A stretch of 6,029 bases of DNA from an uncultured Collinsella sp. GTDB taxonomy: Bacteria > Actinomycetota > Coriobacteriia > Coriobacteriales > Coriobacteriaceae. The notes below the pieces were generated by a model. It saw only the letters and a list, made by a program, of their open reading frames with translations, was not told the origin of the DNA and searched no databases. The translations under genes were made by a program, and so were the position numbers. Of the stretch, positions 1 to 6,029 are shown piece by piece. Position 1 is the stretch's first letter. Each line of letters begins with the position of its first letter. The stretch is from the NCBI GenBank assembly GCA_902493545.1, contig CABUQI010000076.1, positions 1-6,029 on the forward strand, given 5' to 3'.

Positions 1-354
1 CGCAGCCCCGGCAAAGCCCGAGCCCCAATCGCTGCCCCAGGCGCCGTTGCCGCTAAAGATGCTGTCGAAGATGTCGCCCCAGCCGCTGACGCCCGCGCCG
101 GCACCGTAGCCGCCGCCATACGCGCCGCCTGCGCCCGGCATGCCGCCAAACATGAGCATCTGGTCGTACTCTTTGCGCTTCTTCTCGTCCGAAAGCGTTT
201 CGTAGGCCTCGCTGATCTCCTTAAACTTGGCCTCGTCGCCGCCGGCATCGGGGTGATATTTTTGCGCGAGCTTGCGAAACGCGCTCTTGATCTCTTTATC
301 GGAGGCGCTCTTGGATACGCCCAGGATGTCATAGAAGGTTTTGCCTGCAGCCAT
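1..354 (-). CDS. dnaJ: DnaJ (Hsp40) co-chaperone, N-terminal part, truncated by the window edge
   Basis: The J-domain co-chaperone delivers unfolded clients to DnaK and stimulates its ATPase in the cytoplasm. Only 118 codons are visible; the frame is open at position 1. Residues 7-65 form a J domain (starting FYDILGVSKSA, helix II rich in K/R, the HPD motif at residues 34-36, then a KFKEISEAYETLSD helix). Residues 69-118 are a glycine-rich G/F region with the sequence DIFDSIF at 94-100, a motif known to matter in DnaJ G/F regions. The zinc-finger and C-terminal client domains would lie off the left edge, so class A DnaJ versus CbpA-like class B cannot be decided here. The ATG at 352-354 is preceded by AGGAG with a 5-nt spacer (within 360-364), which fixes the start. 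It is the third gene of the operon, after dnaK and grpE. The HPDAGGD wording replaces the commoner HPDRNPGD, a minor variant. Confidence 0.95.
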   Translation of the reverse strand, partial: MAAGKTFYDILGVSKSASDKEIKSAFRKLAQKYHPDAGGDEAKFKEISEAYETLSDEKKRKEYDQMLMFGGMPGAGGAYGGGYGAGAGVSGWGDIFDSIFSGNGAWGSDWGSGFAGAA

Positions 355-376
355 CGTAGCTCCTCTCCTGTTTCAT

Positions 377-397
377 CCGCCGCCCAGCGGGCGGCGG
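377..397 (-). promoter_or_regulatory. GC-rich hairpin just upstream of the dnaJ ribosome binding site
   Basis: A perfect 9-bp inverted repeat (CCGCCGCCC at 377-385 and GGGCGGCGG at 389-397) with a 3-nt loop. In the dnaJ mRNA it ends about 12 nt before the AGGAG of dnaJ and does not cover it. No T-run follows, so it is not a terminator. It could act as an mRNA 5'-end stabiliser or processing boundary for dnaJ. The structure is seen; the role is inference. Confidence 0.5.
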
Positions 398-426
398 CTC
401 ATGCTTTCATATGGCACTAGGCCAGA

Positions 427-456
427 AAGGGCCCCGGGTGTTGCCCCGGGGCCCTT
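427..456 (-). terminator. Strong hairpin in the grpE-dnaJ gap, possible attenuating terminator
   Basis: A perfect 12-bp stem (AAGGGCCCCGGG at 427-438, complement at 445-456) with a 6-nt loop begins 6 nt after the grpE stop codon. On the minus strand it is followed only by a short TTT that overlaps the stem foot, so it is a weak intrinsic terminator at best. dnaJ lies downstream in the same direction, so partial termination or RNA processing that lowers dnaJ relative to dnaKgrpE is plausible. The stem is certain; termination is inference. Confidence 0.5.
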
Positions 457-461
457 CTCAA

Positions 462-1304
462 TTACTCCTCGGTGCTCTCGGCCGTATCGGCCGCAGCATC
501 CTCGGGCGCCGCTTCGGGCTCCGGTGCGGGGCGCTTCTCGCCACCGTAGGTCACCGTCACCATCGCAGAACGCAGGATGCGATCCGCCATGCGGTAGCCC
601 TTCTGGTACACGTCATTGACGGTCTCGTCGTACTGCGATGCGTCCTCGACGCGGCCCACAGCCTGGTGCTCGAGCGGATCGAACGCCTCGCCCTTGGGGT
701 CGATGGGCTCAACGCCCTCGTGCGCAAACACATCGAGCAGCTTGGCATGCACCGCGTCGACACCGTCGACGAACTGCTTAAAGTCGTCGGCAAGCTCCTG
801 GCTGCGGGCATGGTCGATCGCACGCTCGATATCGTCGACCACCGGCAGCAGCGCGGTGACGAGCTTCTCGGTCGCGCGCTCGCGCTCGGCGATACGCTCA
901 TTGGCGGTGCGGCGACGGAAGTTCTCCCAGTCGGCCTGCAGACGGGCGGTGCGCTCGGTGGCGTCCTTTGCCTTGTCCTCGGCGGCCTTCTGAGCCTCTG
1001 CCGCAGCATCGAGCTCGTTGCGCACGTCGGCAAGCTCTTTCTGAGCCTGCTCGAACTTGAGCTTAAAGTCGTTGTCGGCGGCTTCCTCACCGGCGCGGAT
1101 AGCGGCTTCCACCATCTCGTCCTCGGTCATCGTCGCCTCCTTGTTGGAATCCTCTACTTGGTTCTCGGCAGCCTCGGCGGCCGGGGCCTCGTTGGCCTCG
1201 GTAACGTCTGCGGCCTCTACGGGAATCTTCACGTCCTTCTCCTCAGAGTCAACGGGGGCGGCACCAACGGCGGCCGCCTCCGTGCGAGCTTTACGAGCGG
1301 ACAT
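462..1304 (-). CDS. grpE: GrpE nucleotide exchange factor for DnaK
   Basis: GrpE releases ADP from DnaK to reset the Hsp70 cycle in the cytoplasm. The 280-residue frame is longer than the usual 180-220 because of an acidic, Ala/Glu-rich N-terminal region (1-75) and a Pro/Ala/Glu tail (256-280). Residues about 78-150 are a long charged coiled coil ending in the family-typical WENFRRRT (126-133). Residues 152-175 (LLPVVDDIERAI onward) form the helical-bundle part. Residues 197-253 are the beta domain, with the signature FDPLEHQAV (208-216) followed by VNDVYQKGYRMADRILRSAMVTV (229-251). The start at 1302-1304 lies 2 nt after the dnaK stop, with GAGGA at 1314-1318 inside the last dnaK codons, suggesting coupled translation. 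An in-frame ATG at codon 59 (1128-1130) has a better Shine-Dalgarno and would give a 222-residue protein closer to normal length. Either start keeps all conserved GrpE parts. Confidence 0.96.
   Translation of the reverse strand: MSARKARTEAAAVGAAPVDSEEKDVKIPVEAADVTEANEAPAAEAAENQVEDSNKEATMTEDEMVEAAIRAGEEAADNDFKLKFEQAQKELADVRNELDAAAEAQKAAEDKAKDATERTARLQADWENFRRRTANERIAERERATEKLVTALLPVVDDIERAIDHARSQELADDFKQFVDGVDAVHAKLLDVFAHEGVEPIDPKGEAFDPLEHQAVGRVEDASQYDETVNDVYQKGYRMADRILRSAMVTVTYGGEKRPAPEPEAAPEDAAADTAESTEE
1128..1142 (-). promoter_or_regulatory. Internal Shine-Dalgarno and in-frame ATG within grpE
   Basis: On the minus strand AAGGAGG (1136-1142) sits 5 nt before an in-frame ATG (1128-1130), which is codon 59 of the long grpE frame. 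This is a near-perfect anti-16S match, clearly stronger than the GAGGA that serves the upstream start. It is either the true grpE start, with the first 58 codons being readable leader, or a second start yielding a short GrpE form. The AAG GAG codons also encode Lys-Glu, so chance cannot be excluded. Confidence 0.5.
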
Positions 1305-1306
1305 GA

Positions 1307-3199
<1,893 letters not shown>

Positions 3200-3233
3200 T
3201 AGAAATTCCCTCTCTCTTGTGCGTTTGCACCGA

Positions 3234-3250
3234 CTCGGCGGTCTGCCGAG
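3234..3250 (-). promoter_or_regulatory. Hairpin in the dnaK mRNA leader
   Basis: A 6-bp inverted repeat CTCGGC (3234-3239) and GCCGAG (3245-3250) with a 5-nt loop lies 35 nt upstream of the dnaK start codon. A second small one, GTGC/GCAC around GTTT (3219-3230), lies between it and the ribosome binding site. It could be a leader stem affecting mRNA stability or a protein-binding palindrome. It does not match the CIRCE (TTAGCACTC-N9-GAGTGCTAA) or HAIR (CTTGAGT-N7-ACTCAAG) heat-shock operators. Confidence 0.35.
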
Positions 3251-3295
3251 CAGTGTTTCGGCTTGTCTTTCAGGATGTAGTGTATCCCCTTATGG

Positions 3296-3345
3296 GCCGG
3301 AATATACAAAATCTAAGTCAATTCATATAAGATTTCTTATTGCCG
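3296..3345 (-). promoter_or_regulatory. Tentative dnaK operon promoter region
   Basis: An AT-rich stretch about 100-145 nt upstream of dnaK. On the minus strand it contains a -35-like TTGACT (3316-3321) and a -10-like TATATT (3301-3306), but these are only 9 nt apart and cannot pair with each other. TATATT would need the poor -35 TTATAT 18 nt upstream. A 14-bp palindrome with ATAAGA/TCTTAT arms (3327-3340) sits just upstream. A promoter is expected here because dnaK is the first gene leftward, but the exact boxes are not resolved. Confidence 0.3.
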
Positions 3346-3398
3346 AGAGTTTAGGTTCGCAAATACGCAGGTAGACGCACTGTTTGAGTTCTCGGCAA
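3340..3398. repeat. Widely spaced inverted repeat upstream of the dnaK promoter region
   Basis: TTGCCGAGA (3340-3348) and its exact reverse complement TCTCGGCAA (3390-3398) are separated by 41 bp, about four helical turns. The GCCGAG core recurs in the leader hairpin at 3234-3250 and once near the ferredoxin (3726-3731). This arrangement could be a pair of operator half-sites bridged by looping. It could also be chance: CTCGGC is frequent in the nearby genes, so enrichment here is not proof. Confidence 0.35.
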
Positions 3399-3458
3399 AT
3401 CTATCGAGATCTATGTAGAGATGGCTGAGGTTTGGGTCCGAGGGTGCCTGGGGGGCGT

Positions 3459-3631
3459 CTTGCGGAAAGCTCATCCCGGTTTGAGCGTGGATTCCGGGTC
3501 GCAGTTTCCGTCTGAAGGCTCAACCGGAAACCGTATCCCGTTTTGAGAGCTGATACCGGCTCGCATTTTCCGCTAGCGGGCCTAACCGGAAACCGTTTTT
3601 CGACAAAATAATGGGATGCGGTTTCCGCAAG
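3459..3631. repeat. Intergenic repeat element: 62-bp tandem copies with terminal inverted repeats
   Basis: CGGAAA recurs at 3463, 3525 and 3587, exactly 62 bp apart, and TTTCCG at 3505, 3567 and 3622. Copies 1 (3463-3524) and 2 (3525-3586) align without gaps at 45 of 62 positions by my count. Copy 3 is shorter (about 55 bp) and matches mainly at its ends. Each full copy contains GTTTCCG or TTTCCG facing the next copy's CGGAAA(C) across a 14-nt gap, so stem-loops can form. The element is bounded by imperfect inverted repeats at 3459-3479 and 3611-3631 (17 of 21 positions match). It carries no transposase. A REP/BIME-like or MITE-like dispersed repeat is the best reading; whether other copies exist cannot be seen from this window. 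Confidence 0.75.
3587..3627. repeat. Perfect 9-bp inverted repeat closing the repeat element
   Basis: CGGAAACCG (3587-3595) and CGGTTTCCG (3619-3627) are exact reverse complements around a 23-nt AT-rich centre. The right arm plus flank (CGGAAACCGCATCCC read on the minus strand) resembles the start of copy 2 (CGGAAACCGTATCCC at 3525-3539). So the last unit is partly an inverted copy of the repeat rather than another direct one. Confidence 0.6.
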
Positions 3632-3761
3632 CACGCTCAATCGCCCTATATTTTAAGTCACCTTTAGCTAACATTTATGCAGCTCAACGGCCCCACCTGC
3701 GCGTTTTTTAGTAAACCTTGGCATACTCGGCGAACGGTATGAAGATGCCGGCCAGAGGGTA

Positions 3762-3789
3762 TTGCAAACGGTCGCTCCCGTGGTATGTT
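3762..3789 (+). promoter_or_regulatory. Likely sigma-A promoter of the ferredoxin gene (extended -10)
   Basis: TTGCAA (3762-3767) and TATGTT (3784-3789) are 16 bp apart. A TGn extended -10 element (TGG at 3781-3783) stands directly before TATGTT. Transcription would start near 3796, leaving a leader of about 55 nt before the ferredoxin ATG. Each box matches consensus at four of six positions. This also argues against translation starting at the ATG at 3785, which lies inside the -10. Confidence 0.45.
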
Positions 3790-3850
3790 TTTGCCCGAAT
3801 CAAACCGGCGCGCATCGCCTGTAGCGTCGGTCAACAGAGAGGAAACTACC

Positions 3851-4036
3851 ATGGCTCATCCCGTAATTGATGCCGACGAGTGCATCGCTTGTGGCGTTTG
3901 CGTCGACTCCTGCCCCGCTGGCGTTCTGGAGCTCCAGGACGTCGCTACCGTCGCTGACGAGGACTCCTGCGTCGCCTGTGGCGCTTGCCAGGACGCTTGC
4001 CCCGCTGGCGCGATCACCGAGATCGTCGAGGAGTAA
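3851..4036 (+). CDS. Small 2[4Fe-4S] bacterial-type ferredoxin
   Basis: Soluble low-potential electron carrier of the clostridial type. At 61 residues it has the usual length (about 55-60). Two CxxCxxCxxxCP motifs are complete: C11, C14, C17, C21-P22 and C40, C43, C46, C50-P51. In this fold three cysteines of one motif plus the last cysteine of the other bind each cubane. The protein is strongly acidic, as usual. The start at 3851 is chosen because AGAGGA (3838-3843) lies 7 nt upstream and the family start fits; an in-frame ATG at 3785 would add 22 unrelated residues. The two motif regions are similar at DNA level (3881-3923 versus 3968-4010, 35 of 43 bases), reflecting the known internal duplication. 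It stands alone, with its own promoter and terminator, so its redox partner cannot be inferred from context; it is not part of the convergent nad operon. Confidence 0.95.
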   Translation: MAHPVIDADECIACGVCVDSCPAGVLELQDVATVADEDSCVACGACQDACPAGAITEIVEE

Positions 4037-4077
4037 CAACTCCCCCACCTGCACACTCAAAAGTACACCGTGCACAA

Positions 4078-4115
4078 AAAAGGAGGCCTCCGCATCGCCG
4101 CGGAGGCCTCCTTTT
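4078..4115. terminator. Bidirectional intrinsic terminator between ferredoxin and niaR
   Basis: A perfect 16-bp stem (4078-4093 with 4100-4115, core GGAGGCCTCCGC) closes a 6-nt loop. Read on the plus strand it ends in TTTT for the ferredoxin transcript. Read on the minus strand it ends in six T residues (A-run at 4076-4081) for the nad operon. It lies 41 nt after the ferredoxin stop and 13 nt after the niaR stop, exactly between the convergent genes. Confidence 0.93.
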
Positions 4116-4128
4116 GCATTCGTCGTTA

Positions 4129-4674
4129 CTAGGACAGGTCATCTTCGTAGGGCATCAGATCTGCCAGATAGCCCTTTTCCTTGAGCATGGTCTCGATCTC
4201 GTCGAGAGTTTGCTCGTCTTCTGCCGCAATGCGATGGAAGTGATAGCCGCTGGTTACCGTCAGCAGCGGAAAGCTCTTACCGCTCTCGATATCGTGCAGG
4301 TAGCGCTCAACATCGCGACGATTGCGGATGTCCAGGTCGGCCGTGATCTTGCCGTATACGCGGTGATTGACGATTACGTTGAGCACGGCGCCGCCCGCGT
4401 CGACGATGCTCGTGAGCTCATCGCCCGCCTGCTCCACGCCGTGGCGAACCTTGACCAGACGCGTGGGCACGGCGGGGCTGCTGGGGGCCTCCTGTAGTAC
4501 ATAGCCGCGATTGGTGGCGACGATATCGTGCCCGTCGGCGCGCAGCAGGGCGATGTCCTGCACCACGACCTGACGGCTCACGCCCACCTCACGGGCAAGC
4601 GCACTGCCCGAGACAGGATCTTTGGCTCTCTCGAGCACGGCCATGATGGAACGGCGACGCTCGCGGGCATTCAT
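4129..4674 (-). CDS. niaR: NiaR-type niacin-responsive transcriptional repressor (HTH plus 3H domain)
   Basis: NiaR family proteins (YrxA in Bacillus, TM1602 in Thermotoga) bind niacin and repress NAD synthesis and niacin uptake genes. The 181-residue length fits. Residues 5-60 are a winged helix of the HTH_11/BirA type (SGSALAREVGVSRQVVVQDIALLRADG at 22-48, wing NRGYVL). Residues about 72-176 are the 3H domain, with H78 (VRHGVE), E86, H104 (VNHRVYG), H145 and H147 (GYHFHRI). H78, E86, H145 and H147 fall where I recall the metal ligands of the Thermotoga protein. The ATG (4672-4674) overlaps the nadC stop by one base (TAATG) with no strong Shine-Dalgarno, so translation is probably coupled to nadC. 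Position in the nad operon supports the assignment and suggests autoregulation; the operator would lie upstream of the operon, outside the window. Confidence 0.93.
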   Translation of the reverse strand: MNARERRRSIMAVLERAKDPVSGSALAREVGVSRQVVVQDIALLRADGHDIVATNRGYVLQEAPSSPAVPTRLVKVRHGVEQAGDELTSIVDAGGAVLNVIVNHRVYGKITADLDIRNRRDVERYLHDIESGKSFPLLTVTSGYHFHRIAAEDEQTLDEIETMLKEKGYLADLMPYEDDLS

Positions 4675-5534
4675 TATTTACCGTCCAGCAGACGCAGGTG
4701 CTTAAGCGAAAGGTCGAGGATCGGCGCAGAGTGCGTCAGAGCGCCCGAACTAATAAAGTCAACGCCCAGGTCGGCGAGCGCGCGGATATTGCTGGCGTCC
4801 ACGTTGCCCGAGCACTCAGTCTTGGCGCGACCGGCGATAAGCTCAATCGCGGCAGCCATGTCGTCATGGGTCATGTTGTCGAGCATGATGATATCGGCGC
4901 CGGCCTCCACGGCCTCGCGCACCATGTCCAGGTTCTCGCACTCAATCTCGACCGTCGTGGTAAACGACGCATGGGCGCGCGCCATCTCAATCGCGCGCGC
5001 CACGCCACCGGCGGCGTCGATGTGGTTGTCCTTGAGCATGACAGCCGTCGACAGGTTATAGCGGTGGTTGCTGCCGCCGCCGATCTCGACTGCGGCCTTC
5101 TCGAAGACGCGCATGCCCGGCGTGGTCTTGCGCGTGTCGACAAGCACGGTCTTGGTGCCCTCGAGCGCAGCCGCCATCCGATGCGTGTAAGTGGCGATGC
5201 CGCTCATGCGCTGCAGATAGTTGAGCGCCACGCGCTCGCCCGAAAGCAGCACGCGCGCGTCGCCGCGCACCTGGCCCACATGGTCGCCAGCGTGTACCTC
5301 GTCGCCGTCCGCGACATCGAACAACACGGAGCTCTGCGGATCCAGCAGCTCAAAGGTGCGGGCGAATACGTCCAGGCCGGCGATAATGCCGTCGGCCTTG
5401 GCGATGAGCTCAACGGTAGCGGGGCGCGCCGTGGGGCACACGCTCGCCGTACTCACGTCCTCAAACGTGATGTCCTCGCGCAGAGCCTGCAAAATCAGAT
5501 CATCGACGACGAGCTTCATGGTAATGGGATTCAT
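4674..5534 (-). CDS. nadC: Nicotinate-nucleotide pyrophosphorylase (quinolinate phosphoribosyltransferase)
   Basis: Catalyses quinolinate + PRPP to nicotinate mononucleotide, CO2 and PPi, the entry of de novo NAD synthesis into the common pathway. The length, 286 residues, is typical. An N-terminal alpha/beta domain (about 1-112, with ERVALNYLQRMSGIAT at 100-115) is followed by an open barrel. Substrate-binding residues are all present: R101, R135-K136 (DTRKTTPGMR), H157-R158 (GGGSNHRYNL), K168 (LKDNH), E198 (EIECEN) and D219 (IIMLDN). Their spacing matches that of the Mycobacterium enzyme as I recall it. SSGALTHS (about 263-270) closes the phosphate-binding end. The ATG at 5532-5534 is preferred because GAGGAG lies 6 nt upstream; M6 is a weaker alternative. 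That ribosome binding site is made of the last two nadB codons (Glu-Glu), and the nadB stop is 3 nt before the start, so the genes are coupled. It overlaps niaR by 1 nt. Confidence 0.98.
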   Translation of the reverse strand: MNPITMKLVVDDLILQALREDITFEDVSTASVCPTARPATVELIAKADGIIAGLDVFARTFELLDPQSSVLFDVADGDEVHAGDHVGQVRGDARVLLSGERVALNYLQRMSGIATYTHRMAAALEGTKTVLVDTRKTTPGMRVFEKAAVEIGGGSNHRYNLSTAVMLKDNHIDAAGGVARAIEMARAHASFTTTVEIECENLDMVREAVEAGADIIMLDNMTHDDMAAAIELIAGRAKTECSGNVDASNIRALADLGVDFISSGALTHSAPILDLSLKHLRLLDGK

Positions 5535-5537
5535 GGT

Positions 5538-6029
5538 CTACTCCTCTACGGCCTGCGTGCCGGCGGCACGGGCCAAATCATCGATTGCAAGGGTATCGGC
5601 GCTCAGGGCGCGGTGACGCCCGTCAAGCGCGGGCTCACCGGCCTGCTCCACGGCCAGCGACTCGCCGGTGCGCATGTACCACGCGGCGCGGCGGCCCCAG
5701 ACCAGCGCCTCGAGCAGGCTGTTAGAAGCCAGGCGGTTCTTGCCGTGCACGCCATTGCAGGCCGTCTCGCCGGCGGCGTAGAGCTCGGGCATCGAGGTGC
5801 GGCCGTCCTTGTCGACCCATACGCCGCCCATAAAGTAGTGCTGCGTGGGTGTGACGGGAATGGGCTCGTCCAGGATGTCGCGGCCGTCCTCCAGGCAGCG
5901 CGCGCGGATATTGGCAAAGTGCCCGGTCACCACGTCGCGCTCGACTGGGGCAAAGCTCAGCCACTCGTGCTCGCTGCCGTCCTGCTTCATCTGCTCGCGG
6001 ATGGCGGCGGCGACAACGTCGCGCGGCTG
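5538..6029 (-). CDS. nadB: L-aspartate oxidase, C-terminal part, truncated by the window edge
   Basis: The FAD enzyme that oxidises L-aspartate to iminoaspartate, the substrate of NadA in quinolinate synthesis. The last 164 codons are visible and the frame stays open to 6029, so the ATG at 5988-5990 is internal. Numbering from the edge, PRDVV (2-6), H64 (TQHYFMGGV), R99 and S102 (HGKNRLASNSLLE) reproduce the substrate-binding residues R290, H351, R386 and S389 of the E. coli enzyme with identical spacing. This and the nadC neighbour separate it from succinate dehydrogenase or fumarate reductase. After NSLLE only about 57 residues remain before the TAG stop, whereas E. coli NadB has well over 100, forming a helical C-terminal domain; this protein is a short form. 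It is the first visible gene of the nad operon, with nadA expected further right or elsewhere. Confidence 0.94.
   Translation of the reverse strand, partial: QPRDVVAAAIREQMKQDGSEHEWLSFAPVERDVVTGHFANIRARCLEDGRDILDEPIPVTPTQHYFMGGVWVDKDGRTSMPELYAAGETACNGVHGKNRLASNSLLEALVWGRRAAWYMRTGESLAVEQAGEPALDGRHRALSADTLAIDDLARAAGTQAVEE

Larger units (their letters stand above)
3200..3850. other. Divergent intergenic region between dnaK and the ferredoxin gene
   Basis: 651 nt without a credible gene. From left to right it holds the dnaK ribosome binding site and leader (3200-3295), an AT-rich stretch that probably carries the dnaK promoter (3296-3345), a widely spaced inverted repeat (3340-3398), a structured repeat element (3459-3631), about 130 nt in which I recognise nothing (3632-3761), and the ferredoxin promoter and leader (3762-3850). 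It is visibly richer in A/T than the flanking genes. Open frames on the minus strand at 3401-3640 and 3664-3852 have no ribosome binding site or family resemblance, and the first runs through the repeat. Confidence 0.8.

Noticed and set aside
329..376. 15-codon frame (ATG at 374-376) overlapping the dnaJ start as a possible leader peptide
   Set aside because: It has no ribosome binding site of its own, since the hairpin lies directly upstream. Its ATG precedes the dnaJ Shine-Dalgarno by chance spacing, and nothing in the peptide suggests a regulatory role.
3459..3631. CRISPR array reading of the periodic repeats
   Set aside because: The similarity covers the whole 62-bp period, including the would-be spacers. 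The copies are only about 73% identical, the last is inverted, and there are no cas genes.
3401..3640. 79-codon minus-strand frame in the intergenic region
   Set aside because: It runs through the 62-bp repeats, its start has no ribosome binding site, and copies of the repeat would be read in differing frames, so it is not a credible gene.
3679..3709. T-run with weak GCAG/CTGC arms as a plus-strand terminator
   Set aside because: The stem is only 4 bp with a 14-nt loop, and no plus-strand gene lies upstream to be terminated.
3785..3850. Upstream in-frame ATG that would extend the ferredoxin by 22 residues
   Set aside because: The ATG lies inside the predicted -10 box, has no Shine-Dalgarno, and the added residues do not belong to the ferredoxin fold; the ATG at 3851 has a good ribosome binding site.

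Overview
The window reads as chromosomal DNA of a high-GC Gram-positive bacterium, most likely of the class Coriobacteriia (a Collinsella-like genome is my best guess). This rests on three things: the GC-rich coding sequence, the dnaK-grpE-dnaJ order, and DnaK wording (a SGDNHLGGDDWDQRV stretch) that is very close to actinobacterial DnaK as I remember it. The genus is inference. The gene content is mostly housekeeping; I see no defence system, CRISPR array, tRNA, rRNA or intact transposon.

Left part (1-3199, minus strand): the Hsp70 chaperone operon, transcribed right to left as dnaK (complete), grpE (complete) and dnaJ (N-terminal 118 codons, cut by the left edge). dnaK and grpE are 2 nt apart and probably translationally coupled. 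grpE also has a second, stronger-looking ribosome binding site 58 codons inside the frame. The 107-nt grpE-dnaJ gap holds two GC-rich hairpins that may set the level of dnaJ relative to dnaKgrpE.

Middle (3200-3850): a 651-nt divergent intergenic region between dnaK (leftward) and a small ferredoxin gene (rightward). It holds the dnaK leader and a tentative promoter, a widely spaced inverted repeat, and a structured repeat element of about 173 bp. That element is built from copies repeating every 62 bp and is bounded by imperfect terminal inverted repeats. A plausible extended -10 promoter for the ferredoxin follows. No CIRCE or HAIR heat-shock operator is visible.

Right part (3851-6029): a 61-residue 2[4Fe-4S] ferredoxin on the plus strand, then a strong bidirectional terminator, then a minus-strand NAD biosynthesis operon read right to left. 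This is nadB (C-terminal 164 codons, cut by the right edge), nadC (complete) and a niaR-type 3H-domain niacin-responsive repressor (complete). The three genes are packed with a 3-nt gap and a 1-nt overlap. NadB and NadC are successive enzymes of the aspartate-to-nicotinate-mononucleotide route; NadA, the step between them, would be expected upstream, outside the window. The repressor gene at the end of the operon suggests feedback control of NAD synthesis by niacin.
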